A program made the translations under genes and the position numbers. Below, in pieces: positions 24,279 to 33,058 of a stretch of 64,000 bases of DNA. The notes under the pieces are model-generated. The model was given only the letters and a program-made list of their open reading frames with translations, ran no database searches and had not been told where the DNA came from. How positions within the stretch are numbered: the first letter of the stretch is position 1; every line of letters starts with the position of its first letter. This DNA is from Burkholderiales bacterium. Lineage in GTDB: Bacteria; Pseudomonadota; Gammaproteobacteria; Burkholderiales; Burkholderiaceae_E. Location of the stretch: the NCBI GenBank assembly GCA_029977705.1, contig JAPOKJ010000001.1, forward strand, positions 62,001 to 126,000, in the 5' to 3' direction.

Positions 24279-27050
24279 TTGCGTCGTGCCAGCTTTCAGT
24301 ATCTGCCTGCCGTCATCCTGACGGCCCTGGCCCTGGCCCTGTCCGGTTGCGGTACGCGTCTTGCCGATCCGGTGAAGGCGATTGCGGAGGCTGACAAGGC
24401 CCTGGCATCGGGCAAGCTTGAAGAGGCGGCGATCCACGTACGCAATGCGACCCAGGCTGGCGTTTCCGATCCGGCTGTGCGCCTGAGACTGGCGCAACTG
24501 AGTTTGCGGCTGGCCCAGTTCATACCTGCCGAGGAGGATGCGCGCAAGGCACTGGCCGGCAATGCCGATGCGGGCGCGGCCCGCTTCGTGCTGTTCGAAG
24601 CCTTGCTCGGGCAAGGGCAGGCGGCCAAGGCCTTGCAGGAGTATGCCGCCCTCAAACCGGTCAGTCCTTCAGTCGATGCGATGTCCGCAGCCTATGCGGC
24701 ACAGGCGGCCATCAAGCTTGGCAGGTTCGATGAGGCCAGTGCCTTGGCCAACAAGGCCCTGGCCCTGGATGCTGCTTCGGCGTCGGGGCGCGCCGCAGGC
24801 CTGGCGGCAATGGCCCAGGATGCGGCGGGCCGCAGCCGCGTCCGGGAGGCCGCGCAGGTCCTGGCCCGCGACCATCCCGGCAGCTTCGAGGCGCAGTCGC
24901 TGCTGGCCTTTCTGGACCAGCGTGACGGTCGTCTCAAGGAGGCTGCCGTCGGCTTCGAAAAGGCCAGTACCCTGCACCCCTGGAATTCCGAGGTACATGG
25001 CGCGTTGATCACCGTGCTGCTCGATGCCGGAGCGCTCGAAGGCGCGGCCCAGCGGCTGGCACAACTGAAGAAACTGGCGCCCTCCCTGGCCTTGACGGTC
25101 TTCCTGGAGGGTCTGGTGCACTACCGCAGGGGACATCTGATCGAAGCCGATCAGGCCCTGGCCAGTGTCATTGCCGGTGGCCTTGAAACGCCCGAAACGC
25201 TGCGATTGTCCGGCGAGGTGTCCTTGCGCCTGGGTAACCTGGGGCGCGCCGAAAGCCTGGCCAGGCAATTGCTCGCCAAGGCCCCCAACTTGCTCACCGG
25301 TCATAAGCTGCTGGGCGCCACGCACCTGGCGGGCAATGCCCCAGAAAAGGCGCTCGCCGTGCTGGCGCCGGTGGCCCATCACCCCGCCGTTACCCCTGAA
25401 ATCCTGGCCTTGATCGGCGAGGCCTTGGTGCGAACTGGTGATACCGCCAAGGGCGTTGCTTTCATCGATGCAGCACTGGCGCGCAATCCGGCCAGCTTGC
25501 CGATGAAGCTGGCCGCAGCCCAGGCGCGCGTCAGGGCGGGCGATGCCGCTGCCGGCCTGAGCCTGGTGGAGGAGTTGGCCCAGACGAGCAGCGGGATCGA
25601 GGACCTGACACTGGTTCGCAGCCTGCTGAGCCTCAAGCAGTACGACAAGGCGCTGACCCTCGCGCAGCGCTTTGCATCCCGCTTCCCGCAGGATCCCGCC
25701 GGACCGATGACGATCGGCGTCATCGCTGCCAGCCAGCATCAGGTCGAGGCAGCGCAGGCCGGCTTTGCACAGGCCCTGAGCCTGTCGCCGGGCTACCCGC
25801 CCGCCGTCGAGGCCCTGGCGCAACTGGAGGCTGCCACCGGCAAGATCGATCAGGCCCGCCAGCGCTACATGGGGCTGGCCAGGGCCGAGCCCAACAACCC
25901 GGCCTATCCGCTGGCCTTGGCGCGCCTGTCCGCGCGCTCGGGGGCGGCAGAAAAGGAGGTGCTTGATCATTTCGCCCAGGCCCGGGCGGCCAGCGGTTCG
26001 GCGCCCTGGGTGGCACTCGAGCAGGCCCGCTTCTGGACCTCACGGGGGCGCGATCAGGAGGTCGTCAGTCTGCTCGAGCCGCTGGTTCAGGCCAATCCCA
26101 AGGATACCGACCTGGCCCTGGCGCTGACCAATGCCTATGACCGCAGCGGCCAGGCGGCCAAGGCCTTGGCCCTGGTGGAGCGGGGACTGCAGGACAATGC
26201 AAGCTCGGCGGCCCTGCATTTCAGGGCCGGCCTGCTGCGCTCGCGAATGGGTGACGGCTCGGGTGCCGTGGCAAGTCTGACGCGTGCGAACCAGTTGCAG
26301 CCCTCGGCCAATGAGCCGGCCATCGCCCTGGCGACCACCTTGTACGCCACTGGCAACAAGGTGGCGGCCGAGGCCTTCGTCAGGCAGTTTGGGCAGGGTG
26401 AACAGTCCGGTGCCGTGGCGCAGGTGTTGCAGGGCGATTTTCGCAGCATGGACGGCAACGCTCCCGCTGCGCTGGTTCATTACCGCACGGCTTTCCAGGC
26501 CGTCAACAATCCGCTGACCCGGCGCAAGCTGTACGAGAGCCTGCTGCTCAACCAGCGCGACGACGAGGCCCGGCAGCAGTTGCGGCAATGGGCTGCCCGG
26601 TATCCCGATGACGTGGGCACCCTGCAGTTTGCTGCCGAGAAACTTCTCGAGCGTGAGCGCTGGAAGGAGACGGCCGAAGTGCTCAACGAGGTGATCAAGC
26701 GCAACCCTGAGTCAGTGCAGGCGCTCAACAACGCGGCCATTGCCGTTCACCGCCTCGGCGTCCCCCAGGCCTTGGAGCTGGCCCGGCGTGCCTACCAGCT
26801 CGAGTCCTGGAACGCGACGGTCATGGACACCTATGGTTGGATACTGAGCGAGCAGGGCAAGGCGGAAGAGGGTCTGCCCCTGTTGCGCAAGGCCAGCGAG
26901 ATCTTGCCAGGCAATCTGCGCATCCGCCTGCACCTGGCCCAGGCCCTGGTCCGCGCCGGTGACCGGACGGCGGCCCGCGATCAGGTGGCCCGCATTGCCT
27001 CGGCCAATCCCTCGCCAGCGATCCGCAAGGAACTCGAGCTGATCCGCTGA
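24279..27050 (+). CDS. prsT: PEP-CTERM system TPR-repeat lipoprotein PrsT
   Basis: Large TPR-repeat outer lipoprotein of 923 residues, the size of PrsT proteins of exosortase/PEP-CTERM systems. It starts at TTG 24279, 6 bases after CCCGGAG; the leader ends in the lipobox LALSGC with the lipidated Cys at residue 24. The remainder is about two dozen TPR helices rich in Ala, Leu and Gln (for example ALEQARFWTSRGRDQEVVSL and AAEVLNEVIKRNPESVQALN). Homologues are thought to act with exosortase-linked polysaccharide export. The neighbouring PEP-CTERM gene supports the assignment. Confidence 0.85.
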   Translation: MRRASFQYLPAVILTALALALSGCGTRLADPVKAIAEADKALASGKLEEAAIHVRNATQAGVSDPAVRLRLAQLSLRLAQFIPAEEDARKALAGNADAGAARFVLFEALLGQGQAAKALQEYAALKPVSPSVDAMSAAYAAQAAIKLGRFDEASALANKALALDAASASGRAAGLAAMAQDAAGRSRVREAAQVLARDHPGSFEAQSLLAFLDQRDGRLKEAAVGFEKASTLHPWNSEVHGALITVLLDAGALEGAAQRLAQLKKLAPSLALTVFLEGLVHYRRGHLIEADQALASVIAGGLETPETLRLSGEVSLRLGNLGRAESLARQLLAKAPNLLTGHKLLGATHLAGNAPEKALAVLAPVAHHPAVTPEILALIGEALVRTGDTAKGVAFIDAALARNPASLPMKLAAAQARVRAGDAAAGLSLVEELAQTSSGIEDLTLVRSLLSLKQYDKALTLAQRFASRFPQDPAGPMTIGVIAASQHQVEAAQAGFAQALSLSPGYPPAVEALAQLEAATGKIDQARQRYMGLARAEPNNPAYPLALARLSARSGAAEKEVLDHFAQARAASGSAPWVALEQARFWTSRGRDQEVVSLLEPLVQANPKDTDLALALTNAYDRSGQAAKALALVERGLQDNASSAALHFRAGLLRSRMGDGSGAVASLTRANQLQPSANEPAIALATTLYATGNKVAAEAFVRQFGQGEQSGAVAQVLQGDFRSMDGNAPAALVHYRTAFQAVNNPLTRRKLYESLLLNQRDDEARQQLRQWAARYPDDVGTLQFAAEKLLERERWKETAEVLNEVIKRNPESVQALNNAAIAVHRLGVPQALELARRAYQLESWNATVMDTYGWILSEQGKAEEGLPLLRKASEILPGNLRIRLHLAQALVRAGDRTAARDQVARIASANPSPAIRKELELIR

Positions 27051-27081
27051 GGCGCTCTGGCGCGCGACTTCGCGCGCGTCG

Positions 27082-28386
27082 TCAGTTCGCGCGGATCCGG
27101 TCGCGCAGTGAGGTCTGGCGCATCCACTGACGGTACTGGCGGTATTGGGGATCTTCGGCCAGATGCCGCTCTTCGGTGTAGGCCCGCAAGGCATAGAGGG
27201 CATTGACCAGCAGCAGCATCGCGCAGCACTTGAGGGCGGCCAGCGGACCGAGCTGGTTGATCCAGGGCACGTGCACCAGCCACCAGTAAAGATTCTTGGC
27301 CACATAGGCGGGATGGCGCAGCAGGCGGTAGGGGCCGTGGGTGAGGATGCCCCGGTGGGTGAGGTTGGAGAAGCGGATCCCGAAGGCCAGGGTCGCCCAG
27401 GTGTACAGGCACAGGCAGGCCACCAGGGCCAGGCCCCAGGACCATTTCAGCAGGGCCGGCGCCTGCGCAAGCCACAGGTCCCAGTAGGTTCCGCCACTTT
27501 GATAATCGATCAGATTGCCGGCACCGATGATGCCGAAGGGCGGATAACAGGCCAGGGCGGCCATCCACCCCAGCAGGCTGGGATTGACGCTGCGAATATG
27601 TGAGTCCAGCCATTTGAAGGTCAGGGCATAACCCGCAGTGGCGATCACGATGTCGATGGTGAACAGCAGTTGCGTCGACCAGAACACGAGTTGGCCCAGG
27701 GCATCGAACGGGGCCTGGGGAAACCGGCTCAGCAGCTTCAGGTTGCCCGGCAGGATGCTGAGCAGGAAAACCATGAAGAAGGCCTTGATGAACCAGCCCA
27801 GGGCGAAGTCGCTGGCCCTGGACAGGTCGGGTGCAGGCGGTGTGCTGTCCTGCAGGTGGCGGCCTGTGGCTGCATCCTGCGGGCCCGCATCGGTCGCCCA
27901 GCGGGCGGCACGCGGATGCCACAGGGCCGCGCCCAGATGCCAGGCACCATCATGCGCCGGGCTCATGCGCCGGTCGCACCACAGGATGTACAACACGCCT
28001 GCCAGCAGCAGCACGGGCAGCACGCGCTCCAGGTAGAGCAGCACGAGGAAGTATTCGGGGCGCCGATAGAGGGGGATCAGGGCGAACCACAGCCACAGGG
28101 CTCCCCACACCAGGGCATAGCCGGTCAGCTTGCGCAGCACCCGCTGGCCGCTGAAGGGGCGCATGATGCGAAAGGGCGAGGCAAGGCCGCCCATCGAGGC
28201 GCGACGGCTGACGATCTCGGCCGCCAGCATCGGCACACTGGCGCCGGCCAGCACCCACATCGTGGCTGCTTCAGGCGTCGGCTGCAGCGCAATCACCAGG
28301 GCCAGCGCCACCACAAAGCCGGCCAGTCCCAGCCATCCGGTAAGCGCGGATACGGCCGATACCGGTCTTGGAACAGGGGCTTGCAT
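27082..28386 (-). CDS. Integral membrane protein with ICMT-type methyltransferase C-terminus
   Basis: A 434-residue polytopic protein with about ten predicted membrane helices. The C-terminal part carries the isoprenylcysteine methyltransferase/phospholipid methyltransferase pattern: THGPYRLLRHPAYVAKNLYWW, then YTEERHLAEDPQYRQYRQ, which bind S-adenosylmethionine in that family. The N-terminal 200 residues add further helices and a hydrophilic loop with no assigned domain. It starts convergent to prsT. The methyl acceptor cannot be told from sequence. Confidence 0.78.
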   Translation of the reverse strand: MQAPVPRPVSAVSALTGWLGLAGFVVALALVIALQPTPEAATMWVLAGASVPMLAAEIVSRRASMGGLASPFRIMRPFSGQRVLRKLTGYALVWGALWLWFALIPLYRRPEYFLVLLYLERVLPVLLLAGVLYILWCDRRMSPAHDGAWHLGAALWHPRAARWATDAGPQDAATGRHLQDSTPPAPDLSRASDFALGWFIKAFFMVFLLSILPGNLKLLSRFPQAPFDALGQLVFWSTQLLFTIDIVIATAGYALTFKWLDSHIRSVNPSLLGWMAALACYPPFGIIGAGNLIDYQSGGTYWDLWLAQAPALLKWSWGLALVACLCLYTWATLAFGIRFSNLTHRGILTHGPYRLLRHPAYVAKNLYWWLVHVPWINQLGPLAALKCCAMLLLVNALYALRAYTEERHLAEDPQYRQYRQWMRQTSLRDRIRAN

Positions 28387-28419
28387 GCGTGGGAGTCTAG
28401 CGCAGACCCGGCAGCAGGA

Positions 28420-29655
28420 TCAGCGTGGCCGGCGCGCCATCACGAAAAACAGCGAGCCGCAGCCCACCAGGCCCGCCAGCACGGTGAAGCCGGCGCGATA
28501 GCTGCCGGTCATGTCGGCAAGCACTGCGGCAAGCATCGGGCCCCCCACCTGACCCACCACGATCACCAGCGAGGAGATGCCCAGGATCATGCCGATGGCG
28601 CGGCTGCCGAAGTAGTCGGCCCGGATCGCCTGCATCATCGGCCCGCGCAGCCCCCAGGCCGTGCCGTGGAACAGTGCGAAGGCGACCAGCATCAACGGCC
28701 CGGTGGCATAGGTGAGCATCAGCAGGCCCACGGTGTGGCTGAGCATGCAGACGGCCGCGATCTTGCGCTTTTCGAAGCGGTCGCCGATGAAGCCGACCAG
28801 CACCACGCCCAGGATCTGCGCCATGGTCATCAGGGTGATGAACAGGGAGGCCTGGGTCACGCTGTAGCCAAGCGATTGCTTGATGTGGGTGATGGCGTGC
28901 ACATTGACGCCATACACCACCAGCAGCGCAAAGCCATGGCCGGCCGAGATCAGCCAGAAGGCGCGCGTGCGCAAGGCTTCCGCGGCCGTGAACTCGCGGC
29001 CTGCCGGCGCCTGGGGCTTGCCCTTGTTCTCGGCTTCGTCAGGCGGTCCGCCATCGATCTGCAGGCCCAGGTCTTCCGGCCGGCCCTTGAACACGCGTGA
29101 CAGCGGAAAGCCGGTGGCCCAGATCAGCAGGCCCGAGCACAGGGCCGTAGGGCGCCAGCCGAAGTGCTGCATCGACCAGGCCACCAGGGGCACACAGACG
29201 CCGCCCAGGGCCAGGCCCAGGCTGAGGAAGGAGAGGGCGCGGGCGCGATGCCGCTCGAACCAGCGGATCACGGCCACATTGAGCGGAAAGTAACCGCACA
29301 GGCTGGCCCCCAGGGCCACCATCAGGATCGCGGCGTAAAAGCCGGTGAGGCTGTTGATGGTCGACAGCAAGCAAAATCCCAGGCCGAACACCAGGGTGCC
29401 GATACGGATCATGTACTGCGGGCCGAAGCGGTCGATCAGCCAGCCCAGGAAAGGGCCGAGAATCGCCGATTCCATCGGCTGCAGGGCGGCAGCGCCGGAC
29501 AGTGCGGTCTTGCTCCAGCCGAATTCTTCCTGCAGCACGACGAAATACGCACCGAAGGCGTTGTGCAGCAGCGCGGCCTGGAGAAACTGGATCGCGCACG
29601 CGGCAGCGACCATTCGCCAGCCGTAATACGTCGATTGCCGGGACCAGGGGAACAT
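28420..29655 (-). CDS. MFS transporter
   Basis: Major facilitator of 411 residues with twelve predicted membrane segments. The monocarboxylate/oxalate-like branch is suggested by LGGVCVPLVAWSMQHFGWRPT and by GWLIDRFGPQYMIRIGT between helices 2 and 3. Central loop: FKGRPEDLGLQIDGG. The -10 TATAAT lies only 8 bases from the ATG, so its message may have almost no leader. Divergent to an MmgE/PrpD gene. The substrate is likely a small organic acid, by inference. Confidence 0.86.
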   Translation of the reverse strand: MFPWSRQSTYYGWRMVAAACAIQFLQAALLHNAFGAYFVVLQEEFGWSKTALSGAAALQPMESAILGPFLGWLIDRFGPQYMIRIGTLVFGLGFCLLSTINSLTGFYAAILMVALGASLCGYFPLNVAVIRWFERHRARALSFLSLGLALGGVCVPLVAWSMQHFGWRPTALCSGLLIWATGFPLSRVFKGRPEDLGLQIDGGPPDEAENKGKPQAPAGREFTAAEALRTRAFWLISAGHGFALLVVYGVNVHAITHIKQSLGYSVTQASLFITLMTMAQILGVVLVGFIGDRFEKRKIAAVCMLSHTVGLLMLTYATGPLMLVAFALFHGTAWGLRGPMMQAIRADYFGSRAIGMILGISSLVIVVGQVGGPMLAAVLADMTGSYRAGFTVLAGLVGCGSLFFVMARRPR

Positions 29656-29663
29656 TGGTCGGC

Positions 29664-29669
29664 ATTATA
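29664..29669 (-). promoter_or_regulatory. -10 TATAAT of the MFS gene
   Basis: A perfect TATAAT on the minus strand sits 8 bases from the start codon at 29655. The expected start site would fall within about two bases of the ATG, implying a leaderless or nearly leaderless message. No good -35 was seen. Confidence 0.5.
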
Positions 29670-29813
29670 GGCCGGGGTCCGGGGCGCTTTTGCCGCCTGC
29701 GGCGAGATAACGGACTGGTCCGCGGAGCTGCAAGCCCGCGGTGGCTGATCCTGGGTCATCGCATCCCCAGCCTGCAGCGCGGAACGCTGTGACGGGGCGT
29801 GCAGCGTCGATGG

Positions 29814-29819
29814 CACAAT
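29814..29819 (+). promoter_or_regulatory. -10-like CACAAT of the MmgE/PrpD gene
   Basis: GGCACAATG places CACAAT 6 bases ahead of GTG 29826, again pointing to a nearly leaderless transcript if real. Similar ACAAT elements occur at 3644, 21144 and 46997. Confidence 0.4.
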
Positions 29820-29825
29820 GGTCGC

Positions 29826-31250
29826 GTGAACCAAGCCGCGTCCACCTCCACTGTTTCGCCCGTCTCGCCCTCATGGCCGGATACCGAGCGCCAGCTGGCG
29901 CGCTTCGTCCTGCAGACGCCCTTGTCGGCGATCGCGCCCTCGGCCCTGCAGACGGTGCGCTGGGTCCTGATGGCGGTGGTCGGCACCGGTCTGGCCGGTG
30001 CCCAGGAGGAGGGCATTGCCGCCTTGCGCGGGTTGCTGCGTGATCGCGGCGGCAAGGCCGAGGCCGACACCCTCGTCTTCGGTGACCGGCTGCCCGCCAC
30101 CTCGGCCGCCCTGATCAATGGCGCCATGTGCCGCGCCCTGGACTACTGTGATGCGATGGCGCCGGGGCCGCATTTCGGCTCGGCCATCGTGCCGGCGGCC
30201 TTCGCGGTGGCGCAGGCTCTGGGACGGTGCAGTGGCGAAGACCTGCTGACGGCCCTGGCGATGGGCGCCGAGATCGGTGCGCGCTTCAACCTGAGCGAGC
30301 GCATGTATGACGGCTTCGATCCAACCGGCATCGCCGGCGTGTTCGCGGCCACGGCCACCGCCGGCCGCCTGCTGCGGCTGACCGAGATGCAGATGGTGCA
30401 TGCACTGGCCCTGGCCTTCAACCGCTGCGGCGGCAGTTTCCAGAGCCATGTCGATGGTTCGCTGGCAGTGCGCCTGGTACAGGGCTTTGTGGCCGAGACC
30501 GGCGTGTGGTGTGCACAGATGGCGCAGGCCGGGCTGACCGGGCCGCGCAACTTCATCAACGGCCACTACGGCTTTCGCCACCTGTATGCCCGCGGCCTGC
30601 GCGATGCTGACAGTTTCACCCAGGGCCTGGGTGAGCGCTGGATGCTCGAGACCATCGTGTTCAAGAAGTATCCCAGCTGCGGTGTCACGCAGGGGGTGAC
30701 CCATCAGGCCCTCGACCTGGTGGCCGCGCTCGAGGTCGATGCCGGGAACTTTGCGCACGCCGAGGTACGCATGCCGCCCTATGCCTGCAAGCTGGTCGGA
30801 TCGCCCTTCGAGCTGGGCAGCAATCCGCGTGTCAATGCCCAGTTCAGTGCCCAGTACTGTGTTGCCAATGTGGTCTTGCGCGGCGCTTCGCGACTGGAAC
30901 ACTTCCGGCCCGAGGCGATCCGCGATCCGGCGCTGCAGCCCCTCATCGGCAAGGTGCGCATCGTGCCCGATGCGGCCATGGATGCCCGGGGCCACAGTGC
31001 CGTCGACCTGCGGATCACCCGCAGCGACGGCCGCAGCGACCAGCGCAGCTACGATGTTTCGCCAGGCTTTCCAGGGCGCAGCCTGAGTGCCGCCGAACAT
31101 CGCGCGCGCTTCGATGACTGTCTGGCCTATGCCCCGCATCGCCTGACGGCACCCGCGGCCGAGGCGACCCTGGCCGCCATCGATGGCCTGGCCGGCTTGC
31201 CCGATGTGCTGCCGATGTGGCAGACCCTTTGCCAGGCGGTGGCGCCATGA
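29826..31250 (+). CDS. MmgE/PrpD family protein
   Basis: Protein of 474 residues related to 2-methylcitrate dehydratase PrpD and cis-aconitate decarboxylase. GTG 29826 is chosen over an upstream GTG at 29799, which would precede the likely -10 region. Family blocks are ALINGAMCRALDYCDA, AMGAEIGARFNLS, ALALAFNRCGGSFQSHVDG, KKYPSCGVTQGVTHQALDLV and a C-terminal domain with RITRSDGR. Neighbours are an oxidoreductase like D-erythronate dehydrogenase and a VOC protein, so a role in organic-acid catabolism fits; no methylcitrate genes are present. Confidence 0.88.
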   Translation: MNQAASTSTVSPVSPSWPDTERQLARFVLQTPLSAIAPSALQTVRWVLMAVVGTGLAGAQEEGIAALRGLLRDRGGKAEADTLVFGDRLPATSAALINGAMCRALDYCDAMAPGPHFGSAIVPAAFAVAQALGRCSGEDLLTALAMGAEIGARFNLSERMYDGFDPTGIAGVFAATATAGRLLRLTEMQMVHALALAFNRCGGSFQSHVDGSLAVRLVQGFVAETGVWCAQMAQAGLTGPRNFINGHYGFRHLYARGLRDADSFTQGLGERWMLETIVFKKYPSCGVTQGVTHQALDLVAALEVDAGNFAHAEVRMPPYACKLVGSPFELGSNPRVNAQFSAQYCVANVVLRGASRLEHFRPEAIRDPALQPLIGKVRIVPDAAMDARGHSAVDLRITRSDGRSDQRSYDVSPGFPGRSLSAAEHRARFDDCLAYAPHRLTAPAAEATLAAIDGLAGLPDVLPMWQTLCQAVAP

Positions 31251-31318
31251 GTTTGCCGGGCCCTTGAGTTTTCCGGTGCGACGGCATTTGCCGGGCACCC
31301 TGCATGAAGGATGAGGAC

Positions 31319-32299
31319 ATGAAAGTATTGGTGACCGGCGGTGGTGGTTTTCTCGGACAACGCCTGGTGCGCGAACTGGCGCAGGCGGGCACGGTGCAAT
31401 TGGCCGGGCGGCCTGCCGCCATCAGTGCCATCACCGCCTTTGACCAGGCCGAGGGGGCTTTCCGTCATCCCCTGGTGCGCAATGTCACCGGCGACATCGC
31501 CGATGCCGCGCAGGTCCAGGCCTTGCTCGATCAGGACACCGCGCTGGTGATCCATCTGGCCGCGGTGGTCAGCGGCACCGCCGAAGCTGATTTCGATCTG
31601 GGCATGCGCGTCAACCTGGAGGGCACGCGCAACCTGCTGGAAGCCTGCCGCCATCGCGCCCACCAGCCGGTGGTGCTCTTTTCCAGCTCGATCGCGGTCT
31701 TTGGCGGTGCGCTGCCGCCAGTGGTGGACGATGCGACAACGCCGACCCCGCAGGGCTCGTATGGCATCCAGAAGCTGATCGGCGAGCACCTGGTGCAGGA
31801 CTACACCCGCAAGGGCTTCATCGATGGCCGCGCGGTGCGTGTGCCCACCGTGGTGGTGCGACCGGGCAAGCCCAATGGGGCCGCCTCAGGCTTTGCCTCC
31901 AGCATCATCCGCGAGCCGCTCAACGGCCAGCCCTCGGTGCTGACCGTGCCGCCCGAGACGGAAATGTGGCTGGCCTCGCCGCGCGCGGTGGCCGGCATGC
32001 TCAGGCATGCGATCGCGCTCGAGCCGCAGGCCTGGGGCTGGCATCGCTCGCTCAACCTGCCCGGGCTGGTGGCGCGCATGGATGAGGCCCTGGCGGTGCT
32101 GCGCAAGCTTGGCGGCGAGAAGGCGGCGGCCCTGGTCAGCCAGCGCCCTGATCCAGCCGTGATCAAGCTGGTCAGCACCTGGGCGGCCCGCTTTGCCACG
32201 CCGCGTGCAAGCGCCATGGGCTTTGTCGCCGATGCCAGCTTCGAAGCCATCGTGCAGAGCCACATCGACGAGCAGTTGGGTGGCAAGGTGCCGCACTGA
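31319..32299 (+). CDS. NAD-dependent epimerase/dehydratase, D-erythronate dehydrogenase (DenD)-like
   Basis: Extended short-chain dehydrogenase of 326 residues. ATG 31319 is preferred to the ATG 15 bases earlier because AAGGATGAGG sits just ahead of it. It shows MKVLVTGGGGFLGQRLVRE (NAD-binding), LVIHLAAVVSG, the catalytic SSSIAVFG, YGIQK, and RVPTVVVRPGKPNGAASGF, which resemble the DenD branch (D-erythronate to 2-oxo-tetronate). No tetronate kinase or isomerase is adjacent, so the substrate remains a guess. Confidence 0.85.
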   Translation: MKVLVTGGGGFLGQRLVRELAQAGTVQLAGRPAAISAITAFDQAEGAFRHPLVRNVTGDIADAAQVQALLDQDTALVIHLAAVVSGTAEADFDLGMRVNLEGTRNLLEACRHRAHQPVVLFSSSIAVFGGALPPVVDDATTPTPQGSYGIQKLIGEHLVQDYTRKGFIDGRAVRVPTVVVRPGKPNGAASGFASSIIREPLNGQPSVLTVPPETEMWLASPRAVAGMLRHAIALEPQAWGWHRSLNLPGLVARMDEALAVLRKLGGEKAAALVSQRPDPAVIKLVSTWAARFATPRASAMGFVADASFEAIVQSHIDEQLGGKVPH

Positions 32300-32340
32300 G
32301 CGCACTTCGAGGCCGCGCCACGTCTACCGGGGAGAACACC

Positions 32341-33033
32341 ATGAGCCTGCGACCCAATGGCATGCATCACATCGCCTTGATGACCACCGACATCAAGCAG
32401 CAGATCGCCTTTTTCTCAGAGGTGCTCGGAGCCCGGCTGGTGGCCTTCTACTGGATGCACGGCGTGGAAGGGGCCTGGCATGCCTTCATGGAACTGAGCG
32501 CTTCGTCGACGGTGGCCTTCGTGCAGACCCCTGCCGTCAGGGACATCGCCTGCACGCCGGGGGTGACCCATGCCCAGACCCCTGGTCATCCCTGTGCCGC
32601 CGGCACGATGCAGCATCTGGCGCTCAATGTCGACCGGCCGCAGGACCTGCTGGCCATGCGTGACCGCATCCGCGCCCATGGCGTCGTCTGCTTCGGTCCG
32701 GTTGATCACGGCATGTGCAGCTCGATTTATTTCGCGGGCCCCGAAGGCCTGAACCTGGAGATCTCGACCTCGGCCAGCGCGATCGATCCCCAGGTCTGGA
32801 TCGACCAGGAGGTCGTGACACTGGCCGGCATCTCGCCTGAAGAGCTGGCGCGCTTCAAGCAGCCCGAGCCTTTTGCTTCACGCCAGGGGGCGGTGCCGCA
32901 GCCCGCCTGGGACGCGGGCAAGCCCCACATGGGCTACGAGCCCCGCACCTACCGCAAGCTGCTGGCCCTGTCCGATGAGCAGTTCATCGCCGCCAGCAAT
33001 TACTCGGCGCCCCCCGCACACCCGGCACCCTGA
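32341..33033 (+). CDS. VOC (glyoxalase/dioxygenase) superfamily protein
   Basis: A 230-residue protein with a single vicinal-oxygen-chelate module: GMHHIALMTTDIKQQIAFF near the start supplies the first metal ligand, TMQHLALNVDRPQDLLAMRDR the second, and FAGPEGLNLEISTSA the third, at spacing of two beta-alpha-beta-beta-beta units. The C-terminal 60 residues, ending in YEPRTYRKLLALSDEQF, are outside the core. It begins 41 bases after the DenD-like gene behind GGGGAG. It may be a dioxygenase or isomerase. Confidence 0.85.
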   Translation: MSLRPNGMHHIALMTTDIKQQIAFFSEVLGARLVAFYWMHGVEGAWHAFMELSASSTVAFVQTPAVRDIACTPGVTHAQTPGHPCAAGTMQHLALNVDRPQDLLAMRDRIRAHGVVCFGPVDHGMCSSIYFAGPEGLNLEISTSASAIDPQVWIDQEVVTLAGISPEELARFKQPEPFASRQGAVPQPAWDAGKPHMGYEPRTYRKLLALSDEQFIAASNYSAPPAHPAP

Positions 33034-33058
33034 GCGCGCCAGCCGCGGCGCGGCCGCG

